DNA of 64,000 nucleotides from Nitrosopumilus oxyclinae (GCF_013407165.1 NZ_CP026994.1:770187-834186), one strand, 5' to 3'; shown: positions 50,549-60,237, counted from the stretch's first letter. Notes: generated by a model not told the origin, from the sequence alone. Numbers and translations: made by a program.

Positions 50549-51253
50549 TTGTTACATGCACCTTCACTTGCCATAGGAGCCATAATTTCAGCAATAGTCA
50601 TCATAATTGCATTTACAATGTTTGATGGAATTACAAATCCTACAGAACTAAAAATTGAACCAACGCCCACCATACAACAAGCAGGTCCTGCAAAAATTAC
50701 CATGGAGACATTTCTTGCAAATGGCTCACCAATACTTGGAAATCCAAACGCACCAGTGACATTAATTGAATTTGGAGACTATCAATGTCATTTTTGCAAT
50801 GTGTTCTTTCATTCAACTGAAGGTAAAATTTTAGAAAACTATGTTGAAACAGGTAAAGTAAAAATGATTTTCAAAGATTACAACATAATTGGCCCTGATT
50901 CTGTAAATGCATCACATGGGGCACATTGTGCAAATGATCAAGGTTTGTTTTGGGAATATCATGATATTTTGTATTCCAATTGGACTGGAGAGAATAATGG
51001 GTGGGCATCATCAGAGAATTTAGGTAGATTTGCTCAAGAAATAGGATTAGACATGGATGTATGGTCTGAATGTATGTTAAACGGATTGCATTCACAAACA
51101 ATTCTTGCAAGTAATGAAGATGCAAAAAATTTAGAATTAACTGGAACCCCTGCATTTTTTGTCATAGGACCTGATGGAAAAACAACCAGATTGTTTGGAG
51201 CTCAGCCTTTAGAAACATTTGAAAAAGTTTTTGAAATGGAATTAGAAAAATAG
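50549..51253 (+). CDS. Membrane-anchored DsbA/thioredoxin-fold oxidoreductase
   Basis: A 234-residue protein with an N-terminal membrane anchor (IGAIISAIVIIIAFTMF, about 9-25) and a DsbA-like domain from about residue 50. The redox motif CHFC is in FGDYQCHFCNVFF and the cis-Pro loop in LTGTPAFFVIGPDG. It would act outside the membrane to form or isomerise disulfides. The start is TTG 50549; a TGA closes the frame 9 nt upstream, so no longer form is possible. Several extracellular proteins in this window have paired Cys, for example the pilins. Confidence 0.83.
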   Translation: MLHAPSLAIGAIISAIVIIIAFTMFDGITNPTELKIEPTPTIQQAGPAKITMETFLANGSPILGNPNAPVTLIEFGDYQCHFCNVFFHSTEGKILENYVETGKVKMIFKDYNIIGPDSVNASHGAHCANDQGLFWEYHDILYSNWTGENNGWASSENLGRFAQEIGLDMDVWSECMLNGLHSQTILASNEDAKNLELTGTPAFFVIGPDGKTTRLFGAQPLETFEKVFEMELEK

Positions 51254-51363
51254 ATTTTGCGATCATTTTATTAATAGATTGTCAACAAAATTACGAAAAT
51301 TGCCTTCCTAGTTACTTAGAATTTACCCAATATCCTTATTAATGAAATTCCGAGTCCTAGCTT

Positions 51364-52758
51364 ATGGCAGCTGGAATTGATGACATTGCAATTTACATCC
51401 CAAGATTGTATATCGATGCAGCTGATTTTGCAGATAATAGAGGATTAGACCCAGTAAAATTACAAAAAGGCTTAGGAGTTTCACAGATGGCAATAGTTGA
51501 TGCCAATCAAGACCCAGCATGTCTTGCAGCAAATGCATGCTTACGAATTATGCAAAAAAACAAACTTTCACCTGACGATATAGGAAGATTATACATTTCA
51601 ACTGAATCAGCATTTGATGAATCAAAAGCAATGAATTCATACGTTATTGGAATGCTAGAGCAAGTTTACGGTCAAGGTGCATTTGAGCACTGCGGAGGAG
51701 TTGAAACTAAATTCGCATGTGTAAGTGGTTCTTATGCACTTTATGATAATGCAAACTGGATTAGAGCAGGAGAAGCAGAAGGAAAACATGCACTGGTAGT
51801 AGTATCAGATATTGCAAAATATGATATGGGTTCTAGTGGTGAAATGACACAAGGTGCAGGAGCAGTAGTTATGCTTCTGAATGATGAACCCCGATTATTG
51901 GGTTTTGATCCTAAAGTAACATCAACATCAATTAAAGATGAATATGATTTTTACAGACCTTTTGGAAAAGAAACTCCTATTGTTCATGGACAGTATTCCA
52001 ATTTACTTTACATGATTCAAGTAAGAAAAGCACTTGAAATATACAAGAAAAAAGTTGCATCATCAGGATTAATCAAATTAGAACCAGATGAGACAATTTT
52101 AGATCATATGGACTACATCAACATGCATTTGCCTTATAGTAACATGGGAAAGAAGGCCTTAGCATATCTAGTTAGACATGAATGGAGAAAATTGCCAAGA
52201 TGGAAGAAGATTTTACAAGAGATTGGAGTAGAAGAACCAGTTCCCAAAGATCCACGTGGAACAATTGAATCAGTATTAGGTGATGAGGAATTTATGGCAA
52301 AAGATCATGAATTTACCAAGCTATTTACAAAAACTGAAACATATCAAGAAGTTTATGAATCAAAACTATCTAGTTCTTTGATTGCATCTAGTATGATAGG
52401 TAATTTGTATACTGCATCACTATACTTGGGATTTAGAAGTAGTTTAGAATTTGAATATCAAAAAGGAATTGATCTTGAAGGAAAAAGAGTAGGATTTGGA
52501 TCATATGGAAGTGGCAGTAGTGCAATGGTGTTCAGTGGAGTAATCCAACCATCTTACAAAGAAATAGTAAAAAATCTGAATTTGGAAGCAGAGATTGGAG
52601 ATAGAAGAAGACTCACATGGGATGAATATGAAGAATTACACGAAAACAAACTAGCCCCTGAAGAATCCATGGTTAATTCAAAGAAAGAATTTGTTCTTGT
52701 AAATGTGGATACTAAAAAAGAATCCAGAGGCGAAAGACACTATGTTTACAATGAATAA
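51364..52758 (+). CDS. hmgcs: Hydroxymethylglutaryl-CoA synthase
   Basis: A 464-residue thiolase-fold enzyme condensing acetyl-CoA with acetoacetyl-CoA in the mevalonate route to archaeal isoprenoid lipids. The nucleophilic Cys is in ETKFACVSGSYALYDN (about residue 120), with VVSDIAKYDMGSSGEMTQGAGAV, the His region in YINMHLPYSNMGKKALAYL, and GSYGSGSSAMVFSG near the C-terminus. It is longer than the about 350-residue archaeal form that needs DUF35, and closer to the eukaryote/bacterial-length type. ATG 51364. Confidence 0.88.
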   Translation: MAAGIDDIAIYIPRLYIDAADFADNRGLDPVKLQKGLGVSQMAIVDANQDPACLAANACLRIMQKNKLSPDDIGRLYISTESAFDESKAMNSYVIGMLEQVYGQGAFEHCGGVETKFACVSGSYALYDNANWIRAGEAEGKHALVVVSDIAKYDMGSSGEMTQGAGAVVMLLNDEPRLLGFDPKVTSTSIKDEYDFYRPFGKETPIVHGQYSNLLYMIQVRKALEIYKKKVASSGLIKLEPDETILDHMDYINMHLPYSNMGKKALAYLVRHEWRKLPRWKKILQEIGVEEPVPKDPRGTIESVLGDEEFMAKDHEFTKLFTKTETYQEVYESKLSSSLIASSMIGNLYTASLYLGFRSSLEFEYQKGIDLEGKRVGFGSYGSGSSAMVFSGVIQPSYKEIVKNLNLEAEIGDRRRLTWDEYEELHENKLAPEESMVNSKKEFVLVNVDTKKESRGERHYVYNE

Positions 52759-52760
52759 TT

Positions 52761-53237
52761 TTAAAATTGTGAATTTTTAGAATATTTTGAATTAAATTCA
52801 GTTAATTTCTCTAAAATTTTCTTCATTGCACCTTCAGAAAATTTGAAGTTTTTTGTTTTAATTTTTAAAACAGGATTAGAAGACAATGTGCTAAAAAAAT
52901 CACCTGTAGGAACAAAGCCAAAATGAACAAACTCAAAAGAATCAGACTCTGTTTCAGTAGCAAATTCAAAGAACAGTATGAACATCTCTTCATAGTGATC
53001 TATATGAACAAAAACATGACTAAAATTTGATTTTTTTATCCTATCAAATAATTCAAAATTTACATCGTTAATTGTAACTGCTCCAGAATTAGTGGAATAT
53101 AATGAAAAAATTTCTACAGGTATTTTAGTTCCATCTTGAATTGTCCATGAGATGTTATCAAAATTGTTAAGAATTTCAATATTTTCTAAATCCTGTCCAT
53201 CATCAGTTAATTCAATCAAATCACCAACAATTACCAT
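52761..53237 (-). CDS. Hypothetical protein
   Basis: A 158-residue soluble protein from ATG 53237; an upstream GTG at 53246 is possible. Alpha/beta pattern with strands VIVGDLIELTDDG, KIPVEIFSLYSTNSGAVTI, FSHVFVHIDHYEEMFILFF and a C-terminal helix MKKILEKLTEFNSKY. No recognised motif. Convergent with the HMG-CoA synthase gene, 2 nt apart. Confidence 0.6.
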   Translation of the reverse strand: MVIVGDLIELTDDGQDLENIEILNNFDNISWTIQDGTKIPVEIFSLYSTNSGAVTINDVNFELFDRIKKSNFSHVFVHIDHYEEMFILFFEFATETESDSFEFVHFGFVPTGDFFSTLSSNPVLKIKTKNFKFSEGAMKKILEKLTEFNSKYSKNSQF

Positions 53238-53299
53238 GATCAACACTACACAATCTGCTTTTTAAAATCATCTAACAAGGATTTTATTAAAAAGAAATA

Positions 53300-53863
53300 G
53301 TGAAAGGTCAAGAAATGGAAGAAGAATCAAATCCAATTAAGGATTATTTGTTCAATTATATAGAAAGTTCAGAAATCATTCCCAAATTAATTGTTGAAAA
53401 AAAATTTGAACAAATTATTGATGACATTGCAATGAATTGCTATGATCATATTCTAACAATGGGTGTAAAAGATGAAGTAGTAGGAGTACTAGCTACAGGA
53501 TTATTGCATTATTTACTTACTAATGCACTAATCACAAGTCAAAGAAAAGTAACGTATAATGATACAGAGTTAGATATAGTTATTCCAAATACAAAAACAT
53601 TAGAAAAAGATCCAAAAAAAACATTGTTAGTGTATATACCAAAATCATCAAACGTTGAAATAATAAATGAAAAGATAGCATCGTTGGAAAAAATTCAACC
53701 TGAAAAAGAAAACATATGGTTAGTGTTATCAGAAAATATCCCTACAAACAAGAAAACATTTGTTTTATCTAAAGAGGAAAATTCGTTTTCAAAAATTATT
53801 TTTGAAATTGCACAGTTTAGTAATGTTCATGGTACAAGTAAATTCAAAATTTTAAGAATATAA
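53300..53863 (+). CDS. Hypothetical protein
   Basis: A 187-residue protein from GTG 53300, or ATG 53315. A helical N-terminus is followed by alternating strands and helices (VTYNDTELDIVIPNTKTLEK, TLLVYIPKSSNVEI, ENIWLVLSENIP). The ELDIVIP ... LLVYIPK spacing faintly recalls a PD-(D/E)XK fold, but the residues are not convincing. Function unknown. Directly abuts the convergent bioD gene. Confidence 0.6.
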   Translation: MKGQEMEEESNPIKDYLFNYIESSEIIPKLIVEKKFEQIIDDIAMNCYDHILTMGVKDEVVGVLATGLLHYLLTNALITSQRKVTYNDTELDIVIPNTKTLEKDPKKTLLVYIPKSSNVEIINEKIASLEKIQPEKENIWLVLSENIPTNKKTFVLSKEENSFSKIIFEIAQFSNVHGTSKFKILRI

Positions 53864-54550
53864 CTATTTTAATAGCAATTTAAAATTAAGATTCTTTTTG
53901 AAAATTCTATTCAAAGATGCATTACTCATATCTTCGATAAAAGGGATAGAACCTAAAACAGGAACACCAGTAAGATTTTCCAAGTCACGAGTCAAATCTT
54001 TAACTGCATACCCCTTGTCAAAATTATTAATTATTATTCCTTTGATAGGAATTTTGTATTTCTCACACATCTTCACTGTCATTATAGTATGGTTTACAGT
54101 TCCAATTTTACTTCTAGTTACAATTACTGTAGGAATTTTCATTTCTTTAATCAAGTTTGTAATGTAATAGTCTTTGAGAATAGGAGTCATGATTCCACCC
54201 ATTCCCTCCACCAGAATCATGTCGTGAAGTTTAGTTAATTTTTTAAAACTAGATAGAATGGTTGAAATTTTTGGTTTTGTTTTTAATTTCTTCCATGCAG
54301 TATACGGAGATGCAGGAATTGGAAAGAATTGTGGATTTACTAATTTTTCAGGATCACATACTTTTGCGGCTCGAGATAATATCTTAATGTCTTCAGATTT
54401 GTACCCTTTTTTTTCAGCGACACCTGCTGCAAATGGCTTCATCACGCCGACATCTACATTCATTTTTTGAAGTACAACTGCAAGCCCTGCCGTGATGTAT
54501 GTTTTTCCAACATCAGTGTCAGTTCCTGTGATAAAGAGAGATTTCAACAA
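53864..54550 (-). CDS. bioD: Dethiobiotin synthetase
   Basis: A 228-residue ATP-dependent carboxylase closing the ureido ring of dethiobiotin from DAPA and CO2. The P-loop is FITGTDTDVGKTYITAGLAV (about residues 6-25), then VGVMKPFAAGV, VEGMGGIMTPI and VPVLGSIPF. Normal length. Divergent from bioA across a 69-bp promoter region. Confidence 0.92.
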   Translation of the reverse strand: MLKSLFITGTDTDVGKTYITAGLAVVLQKMNVDVGVMKPFAAGVAEKKGYKSEDIKILSRAAKVCDPEKLVNPQFFPIPASPYTAWKKLKTKPKISTILSSFKKLTKLHDMILVEGMGGIMTPILKDYYITNLIKEMKIPTVIVTRSKIGTVNHTIMTVKMCEKYKIPIKGIIINNFDKGYAVKDLTRDLENLTGVPVLGSIPFIEDMSNASLNRIFKKNLNFKLLLK

Positions 54551-54619
54551 TGATATTCAGAATTATCCATTGATTAATTCATCGGTTAATTATTAAGATC
54601 TGAATCTATACAAAATCCA

Positions 54620-55936
54620 TTGAAAAGTTCTGTCTGGCATCCAAACACTCAGATGAAAGAATGGGACAAATTTACAAAAATCACCAGTGCAAAAGGAGTA
54701 TGGCTAACAGATTCTAAAGGGAATAAAATGATTGATGGTGTAGCCTCAATGTGGTGTAACGTTTGGGGACATTCAAACCCACAACTAATCAAGGCCATTA
54801 ATCAACAAAGCAAAAAACTGCAACATTCATCACAGTTTAACCTAACAACAGAGCCTGCAGAAAAACTTGCAGACAGTCTTGTAAAGATATCACCTAAGAT
54901 GCACAAGGTGTTTTATTCAGATAACGGCTCATCTGCAATGGAGATTGCAATCAAAATAGCATTACAGTATTGGAAAAATAGAGGCAATAAAAAGAAAACA
55001 GAGATTGCAACATTAGAAAATGGATATCACGGAGATACATTTGGAGCAATGTCTGTAGGATATGTACCAGAGTTCTTTGGTAAATTTAAAAAACAATTAT
55101 TTTCAACAATACAATTTCCAGTTCCAAATAAATACAGAGTACCAAAAGGATTTACATTAACAGACTATGAAAATTATTGCTTAGATAAAATTGAAAAAAG
55201 ATTTTCTAAAAAAGATAACATTGCAGCATTTGTATTGGAGAGTGGTGCACAGGTTGCAGGAGGAGTTATAATTTATCCTAAAGGATTTCAAAAAAAGATC
55301 AGCCACATATGTAAAAAACATGATATATTATTTGTTTTAGATGAAATAGCAACAGGATTTGGTAGATTGGGATCAATGACACAGTATGAAGAACAAAAAA
55401 GCATTCCAGACATTATAGCATATGGGAAAATGTTAACTGGAGGATATCTTACCATGGCTGCAACTTTAACAAACAAGAAAATCTATGATTCATTTTTAGG
55501 TGAATTTAATGATTGGAGACATTTATTTCATGGACACACGTACACTGGAAACCCAATTGCAGCAGCTGTTGCATATGAGAATATCATAATGTACAAGAAA
55601 AAGAATTTGATTAAGAAAATTCAAAAAACATCCAAAGTGTTTGAAAAACTTCATAACGAAATTTCAGAGATAGATATCGTAGGAGACATTCGACATAAGG
55701 GGATGCTTATGGGAATTGAACTAGTAAAGGACAAATCAAAAAAAATACCAATTTCGCCTAAAAAATCCATAAATAAAATCTTCTTTGAGGAAGGAAAAAA
55801 GAACGGAATCTATCTCAGAACATTAGGAAACATAGTCATGCTTGTACCCCCATTGGCAATATCTGAATCAGAGTTAGATTTACTCCTAAAAAGAACAATA
55901 TCTACAATCAAGTCTGCAAAATCAAAGATGGTTTGA
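54620..55936 (+). CDS. bioA: Adenosylmethionine-8-amino-7-oxononanoate aminotransferase
   Basis: A 438-residue class III aminotransferase. SVWHPNTQMKEWDKF at the start is typical of BioA. It also has MIDGVASMWCNVWGH, YSDNGSSAMEIAIKIALQYW, the PLP-phosphate region NGYHGDTFGAMSVG, DEIATGFGRLGSM and the PLP lysine in IIAYGKMLTGGYLTMAAT. It makes DAPA from KAPA, the step before BioD. The start is TTG 54620, with a TATACAAA box about 12 nt upstream. The bioB operator follows directly after its stop. Confidence 0.92.
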   Translation: MKSSVWHPNTQMKEWDKFTKITSAKGVWLTDSKGNKMIDGVASMWCNVWGHSNPQLIKAINQQSKKLQHSSQFNLTTEPAEKLADSLVKISPKMHKVFYSDNGSSAMEIAIKIALQYWKNRGNKKKTEIATLENGYHGDTFGAMSVGYVPEFFGKFKKQLFSTIQFPVPNKYRVPKGFTLTDYENYCLDKIEKRFSKKDNIAAFVLESGAQVAGGVIIYPKGFQKKISHICKKHDILFVLDEIATGFGRLGSMTQYEEQKSIPDIIAYGKMLTGGYLTMAATLTNKKIYDSFLGEFNDWRHLFHGHTYTGNPIAAAVAYENIIMYKKKNLIKKIQKTSKVFEKLHNEISEIDIVGDIRHKGMLMGIELVKDKSKKIPISPKKSINKIFFEEGKKNGIYLRTLGNIVMLVPPLAISESELDLLLKRTISTIKSAKSKMV

Positions 55937-55937
55937 C

Positions 55938-55968
55938 TGTTAACCCCCCATACCCGTCAGGGTTAACC
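55938..55968. promoter_or_regulatory. BirA-type biotin operator upstream of bioB
   Basis: TGTTAACC, 15-nt centre, GGTTAACC; the perfect dyad is GTTAACCC (55939-55946) with GGGTTAAC (55960-55967). Layout and half-sites match the known BirA operator class (TTGTAAACC-N14-16-GGTTTACAA). It ends 13 nt upstream of the bioB TATA box (TTATAAAA, 55981-55988), and the ATG follows at 56010. Confidence 0.75.
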
Positions 55969-56009
55969 TTTCCAGTAATGTTATAAAATAGAATTATTTT
56001 AATAAAATT

Positions 56010-56987
56010 ATGAGTATTTTGGAATTCATCAAAGAATGTCAAGAAAAAGTATTTTCAGGAAATCACATAACAGTAGATGATGCAAAGAAACTACTAGACG
56101 TTCCTGAGGAGAATCTCAAAGATTTAGCCAGATGTGCAAATGAGATTACTCGAGATTTTAATGGAGACAAAGTGGATGTTGAACAATTAAACAATATTAA
56201 AAAAAATGCATGTAGTGAAGACTGTACATTTTGTGGACAATCTGCATTTTTTGATACAGGAATAGAATCATATCAATTACCAACGCCAGAAGAAGTAGTA
56301 ATCAAGGCAAAAAAAGCAATGGCAGAAGGAGCAGAGTCATATTGTCTTGTTGCAGCATGGAGAGAACCATCCACTAATGATTTTCAAAAGGTATGCAAAA
56401 TCATTACAGAAATTAACGATAAAGTAGGAATTAGTGTTGAATGCAGTTTGGGTTTCCTTACACCCGAACAAGCAAAAAAACTCAAAGAGCTCAAAGTAAA
56501 AAGATACAATCATAATTTAGAAACTGCAAAATCAAAATTCTCAGAAATATGTACAACTCACACATATGAAGACAGATTAAAAACACTAGGCATTGCAAGA
56601 GAAGCTGGATTAGAATTGTGCACCGGTGGAATTATCGGGTTAGGAGAAACACGAGAGCAAAGATTAGAGTTAACTTTAGAATTAGCTAGACTATATCCAG
56701 AAGAAGTAACAATTAACATCCTAGTTCCAGTTCCAGGAACACCATTAGAATTACAAGCAGATTTGCCAAATTCTGAAATTGTCAGAATGTTTTCTGTGAT
56801 CAGGTTCCTATTACCTGAATCAGTTATCAAAATATCAGGTGGACGTGAAACAAATCTGGATGATTCCGGAGAAGAGTTACTTCAAAGTGGAGCAAATGGA
56901 ATTATCACTGCAGGATACCTCACCATGGGTGGAAATGAGGCTGAAAAAGACCGTAAAATGATTGAAAAAATTGGCCTTCAAGCATAA
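56010..56987 (+). CDS. bioB: Biotin synthase
   Basis: A 325-residue radical SAM enzyme inserting sulfur into dethiobiotin. The SAM-cluster Cys set is in NACSEDCTFCGQSAFF (about residues 66-81; C-x3-C-x2-C). Further motifs are YNHNLETAKSKF with the second-cluster region, TGGIIGLGETREQRLEL and ISGGRETNLDD. Normal length. Leaderless transcript with a BirA-type operator upstream. The coding end overlaps bioF by 26 nt. Confidence 0.93.
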   Translation: MSILEFIKECQEKVFSGNHITVDDAKKLLDVPEENLKDLARCANEITRDFNGDKVDVEQLNNIKKNACSEDCTFCGQSAFFDTGIESYQLPTPEEVVIKAKKAMAEGAESYCLVAAWREPSTNDFQKVCKIITEINDKVGISVECSLGFLTPEQAKKLKELKVKRYNHNLETAKSKFSEICTTHTYEDRLKTLGIAREAGLELCTGGIIGLGETREQRLELTLELARLYPEEVTINILVPVPGTPLELQADLPNSEIVRMFSVIRFLLPESVIKISGGRETNLDDSGEELLQSGANGIITAGYLTMGGNEAEKDRKMIEKIGLQA

Positions 56988-58104
56988 ACTGAACTTTGTA
57001 GATTCAGAATTAAAAAATCTGAAACAAAAAAATCTTTATCGTAAAATGAAATATGGAATAGCCAATGGTTCCAAAATAACTATCAATAACAAACAGTTTC
57101 TCAACTTGTGCTCAAATGATTATTTAGGAATTCCAACTTCAAAAATTCAAATCAAACAACTACAATCAAGTTCTAGACTAGTCTCAGGAAATGATGAATC
57201 ATATAGAAAATTAGAAGAAGCACTGGCAAAACACAAATCACATCAAAATTGTCTAATCTACCCTACAGGATATATGGCAAATTTGGGTGCAATTTCAGCA
57301 ATTGCAAAAAAAGGAGATTTGATTCTCAGTGATGAATTAAACCATGCAAGTATAATTGAATCATGCAAGTTAACTGATGCTAAAATTTCAATTTACAAAC
57401 ATAATGACATGCAAGATTTAAATAAAAAAATAAAACAAAAAGGAAAAAACAAATTTGTTATAACTGAAGGAATTTTTAGTATGGATGGTGATTTATCATC
57501 ATTAAAGCAGATTACTGAAATTTCAAATAAATCAAATGCCATTACAATAGTAGATGATGCACACGGGGATTTTGTAATAGGTAAAGATGGAAAGGGAACA
57601 CCAGACCATTTTAAAGTTGCAAAGGAAATTGATTTGTATATCAGTAGTTTAAGTAAAGGGTTAGGATCATTTGGAGGGTATGTTTCATCTCACAACAATG
57701 TAATTGATTTATGTGTAAATAAATCAAAATCTTTCATCTATACTTCAGCACTACCATCTTTTTTGGTAGAGTATTCATTCAAACGATTCCAATCAAATAG
57801 AGAAAAACAAAAAAGAAAACTAGTAAAAAATACAGAACAACTTACAAAAGGGCTCAAACAAGTGGGTTTTGAAATAAATTCTACAAGTCAAATTATCCCA
57901 ATAATCATAGGGGATGAAAAAAAAGCAATGCAATTTGGGAATTTTTTGTTTGATAGTGGGATATTTGCACAACCAATAAGATATCCAACAGTTCCAAAGA
58001 ACCAAGCAAGACTGAGAATTTCAGTTACAGCGTGGTTATCAGGCACTGAAATTGAAAATTCACTAAAGATTTTTGAAAAAGCCTACAAAAAATTTTACAA
58101 CTAG
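56962..58104 (+). CDS. bioF: 8-amino-7-oxononanoate synthase (KAPA synthase)
   Basis: A 380-residue PLP enzyme condensing pimeloyl-CoA (or -ACP) with alanine. NDYLGIPTSKIQ, SRLVSGNDESYRKLEEALA, DDAHGDFVIG and the PLP lysine in ISSLSKGLGSFGGYVSS are present. The start TTG 56962 lies inside bioB. No pimeloyl-forming gene (bioC, bioH or bioW) is in the window, so the source of pimelate is not shown here. Confidence 0.9.
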   Translation: MKKLAFKHKLNFVDSELKNLKQKNLYRKMKYGIANGSKITINNKQFLNLCSNDYLGIPTSKIQIKQLQSSSRLVSGNDESYRKLEEALAKHKSHQNCLIYPTGYMANLGAISAIAKKGDLILSDELNHASIIESCKLTDAKISIYKHNDMQDLNKKIKQKGKNKFVITEGIFSMDGDLSSLKQITEISNKSNAITIVDDAHGDFVIGKDGKGTPDHFKVAKEIDLYISSLSKGLGSFGGYVSSHNNVIDLCVNKSKSFIYTSALPSFLVEYSFKRFQSNREKQKRKLVKNTEQLTKGLKQVGFEINSTSQIIPIIIGDEKKAMQFGNFLFDSGIFAQPIRYPTVPKNQARLRISVTAWLSGTEIENSLKIFEKAYKKFYN

Positions 58105-58205
58105 CGCATTGCGTCAAACCCACCAATTGCAGGTGAACCAATAATTACTGCAAGAGCAACTATAATTCCTAAAACTACTCCGACAATGATAAATCGCTTA
58201 TTCAT
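58101..58205 (-). CDS. Single-membrane-helix micro-protein
   Basis: A 34-residue protein (MNKRFIIVGVVLGIIVALAV then IIGSPAIGGFDAMR). Positive residues precede one membrane helix. Its stop overlaps the convergent bioF stop. Function unknown. Confidence 0.5.
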   Translation of the reverse strand: MNKRFIIVGVVLGIIVALAVIIGSPAIGGFDAMR

Positions 58206-58300
58206 ATCAAAAGTATCCACATCCCAGATAAAAAGGGATAGCAAAAGAGTTGGTAAAGAATTGGAAGAAGGCTTTAAAGCAAAAATTGTAAATTTAGAAC

Positions 58301-59032
58301 ATGGCAGATCCTACTATTTTTGTAGCAGTACTTGCAGGTTTGGGTTCATTTGTTGCGCCTTGTATCTTACCCATGATCCCAGCTTTTCTAGCTTATATCT
58401 CAGGTACAACTGTAACTGAATTAGGTTCCAAAAACGGAACTGTTCTCTCAATTAATAGAGCAAATATTATTCTAAACACAATATTTTTTGTATTAGGCTT
58501 TTCAGTAGTGTTTTCCATACTAGGAGTTTTAATCAACAGTGTTCTTTCTAGTGCGGCAAGCAATTTTACAGAAAGTCTGAACATGATAGGAGGCGTCATC
58601 ATCGTTTCATTTGGAATATTTTTGTTATTATCTACAAAAATTCGGGCATTAAATGTAGAAAAGAAGTTTTTTCCTAAAAATTCAAAATCAAGTTATCCAA
58701 TGTCATTTGTGTTTGGGTTAGCATTTGCTGCGGGATGGACACCATGTGTTGGTCCAATACTTGGAACGATTCTTACTTTAGCTGCAACTACACCATCAAT
58801 TTCATTTAGTTTGTTGTTAGCATATTCATTAGGATTAGGAATTCCATTTATTTTGATAGGAATCTTTTTTTCTAGAGCCACAAGGATAATTCGTTCAATG
58901 TCAAAACATCTAAAATACTATAATGTAATTTTAGGTGCATTCATTATTATTTTAGGGATTTTGGTATTTACAAATCAACTTGCATATATTGCAAATTTTC
59001 CACTTCTTAACGAGTTGGTACTCCTAGGGTGA
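58301..59032 (+). CDS. ccdA: CcdA/DsbD-type transmembrane thiol-electron carrier
   Basis: A 243-residue protein with six membrane helices. Conserved motifs are LGSFVAPCILPMIPAFLAY (first redox Cys, about residue 20) and AAGWTPCVGPILGTIL (second redox Cys, about residue 148). It carries reducing electrons across the membrane to an extracytoplasmic thioredoxin-like partner, here encoded 4 nt downstream. A CTTTAAAG box at 58272-58279 gives a leaderless mRNA. Confidence 0.9.
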   Translation: MADPTIFVAVLAGLGSFVAPCILPMIPAFLAYISGTTVTELGSKNGTVLSINRANIILNTIFFVLGFSVVFSILGVLINSVLSSAASNFTESLNMIGGVIIVSFGIFLLLSTKIRALNVEKKFFPKNSKSSYPMSFVFGLAFAAGWTPCVGPILGTILTLAATTPSISFSLLLAYSLGLGIPFILIGIFFSRATRIIRSMSKHLKYYNVILGAFIIILGILVFTNQLAYIANFPLLNELVLLG

Positions 59033-59036
59033 TTTA

Positions 59037-60146
59037 ATGAATTCAGAAATTAAAACAGGGATAATTTTCGGAATCATCATAGCTGCAGGATTAGGAGTTG
59101 TAGGAGTAATTTTCTCATCATTGGATCAAGATGTGCAATCATCTACCACATTCACAGATATGAATTCACTTTCAGAAATTGACAAATCAGGATTTAAAAA
59201 AGCACCAAAATTAGTAGGGATTGCCAATCATCTTAACACCACACCAGAAGAATTATCTAAAGAGATAGAAGACAAGGTTGTTCTGTATGATATTTGGACT
59301 TATAGTTGCATCAATTGCATCAGAACATTACCATACATTACTGCATGGGATGACAAATATTCTGATCAAGGATTACTAATTGTAGGAATTCATTCACCTG
59401 AATTTGAATTTGAGAAAGATCCCAAAAATGTTCAAATTGCCATTGACAAATATGGAATAGAATATCCTGTTGTATTAGATAATGATATGGAAACTTGGAA
59501 AGCTTTTGAAAATAGATATTGGCCAAGAAAATACATTGCAGATCATGAAGGATACATCAGATATGATCATATTGGAGAGGGCAGCTATCAAGAAACTGAA
59601 AAAGTTATTCAGAAATTATTAGAAGAACGATCCACATCATTAGGAATTCAGATGACATCAACAACATCTCTTGTAGATATTGAAGAGTTTGAACATACAA
59701 TATTTAGAACTCCTGAACTGTATTTTGGTTACAAGTTTGCACAAAATAGAAATCAATTAGGTAGTGAAGAAGGATTTCATCCAGGGAAAACTATATCATA
59801 TTCTGAACCAGAAAACATAGACTTGCATAAATTCTACCCAATAGGAGATTGGAAGAATTATGATGACAGTATGAAATTAATCTCCGAAACAGGGACTATC
59901 AAGTTACTTTACAATGCCAAAGAAGTAAACATTGTAACTGAGAATTCAGCAGAATTGGAAATATTTTTGGATGGAGAACCAGTATCATCAGAATATGCAG
60001 GCAAAGATATTGCCGATAACAATATTGTACATGTAACAGAGCCAGGATTGTACAATATTATCAATAGTGACATGAGTTCTAGTCACCTTATGGAGATCAA
60101 AGTGGAAGGAAGTGGATTTCAGATATTCACATTTACTTTTGGATAG
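59037..60146 (+). CDS. Membrane-anchored thioredoxin-like protein with DipZ-like C-terminal domain
   Basis: A 369-residue protein. N-terminal membrane anchor about 6-28 (IIFGIIIAAGLGVVGVIFSS). The thioredoxin domain (about 60-200) has YDIWTYSCINCIRTLPYI, with redox pair CINC, and WPRKYIADHEGYIRYDHIGEG. The C-terminal about 160 residues are a beta-rich domain like that at the end of bacterial DipZ. With the adjacent CcdA this is a two-gene version of DipZ (CcdA-Trx-C domain in one chain). The likely role is reduction of extracytoplasmic thiols, perhaps in copper protein or cytochrome maturation. Confidence 0.85.
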   Translation: MNSEIKTGIIFGIIIAAGLGVVGVIFSSLDQDVQSSTTFTDMNSLSEIDKSGFKKAPKLVGIANHLNTTPEELSKEIEDKVVLYDIWTYSCINCIRTLPYITAWDDKYSDQGLLIVGIHSPEFEFEKDPKNVQIAIDKYGIEYPVVLDNDMETWKAFENRYWPRKYIADHEGYIRYDHIGEGSYQETEKVIQKLLEERSTSLGIQMTSTTSLVDIEEFEHTIFRTPELYFGYKFAQNRNQLGSEEGFHPGKTISYSEPENIDLHKFYPIGDWKNYDDSMKLISETGTIKLLYNAKEVNIVTENSAELEIFLDGEPVSSEYAGKDIADNNIVHVTEPGLYNIINSDMSSSHLMEIKVEGSGFQIFTFTFG

Positions 60147-60237
60147 TGTAACTGCTCACTTGTGTAACTCCAGTGACACCACATACAGTGACAACTCTAT
60201 TTAAAACAAAAAAAACAACTATAATTTGGATAAAGGT

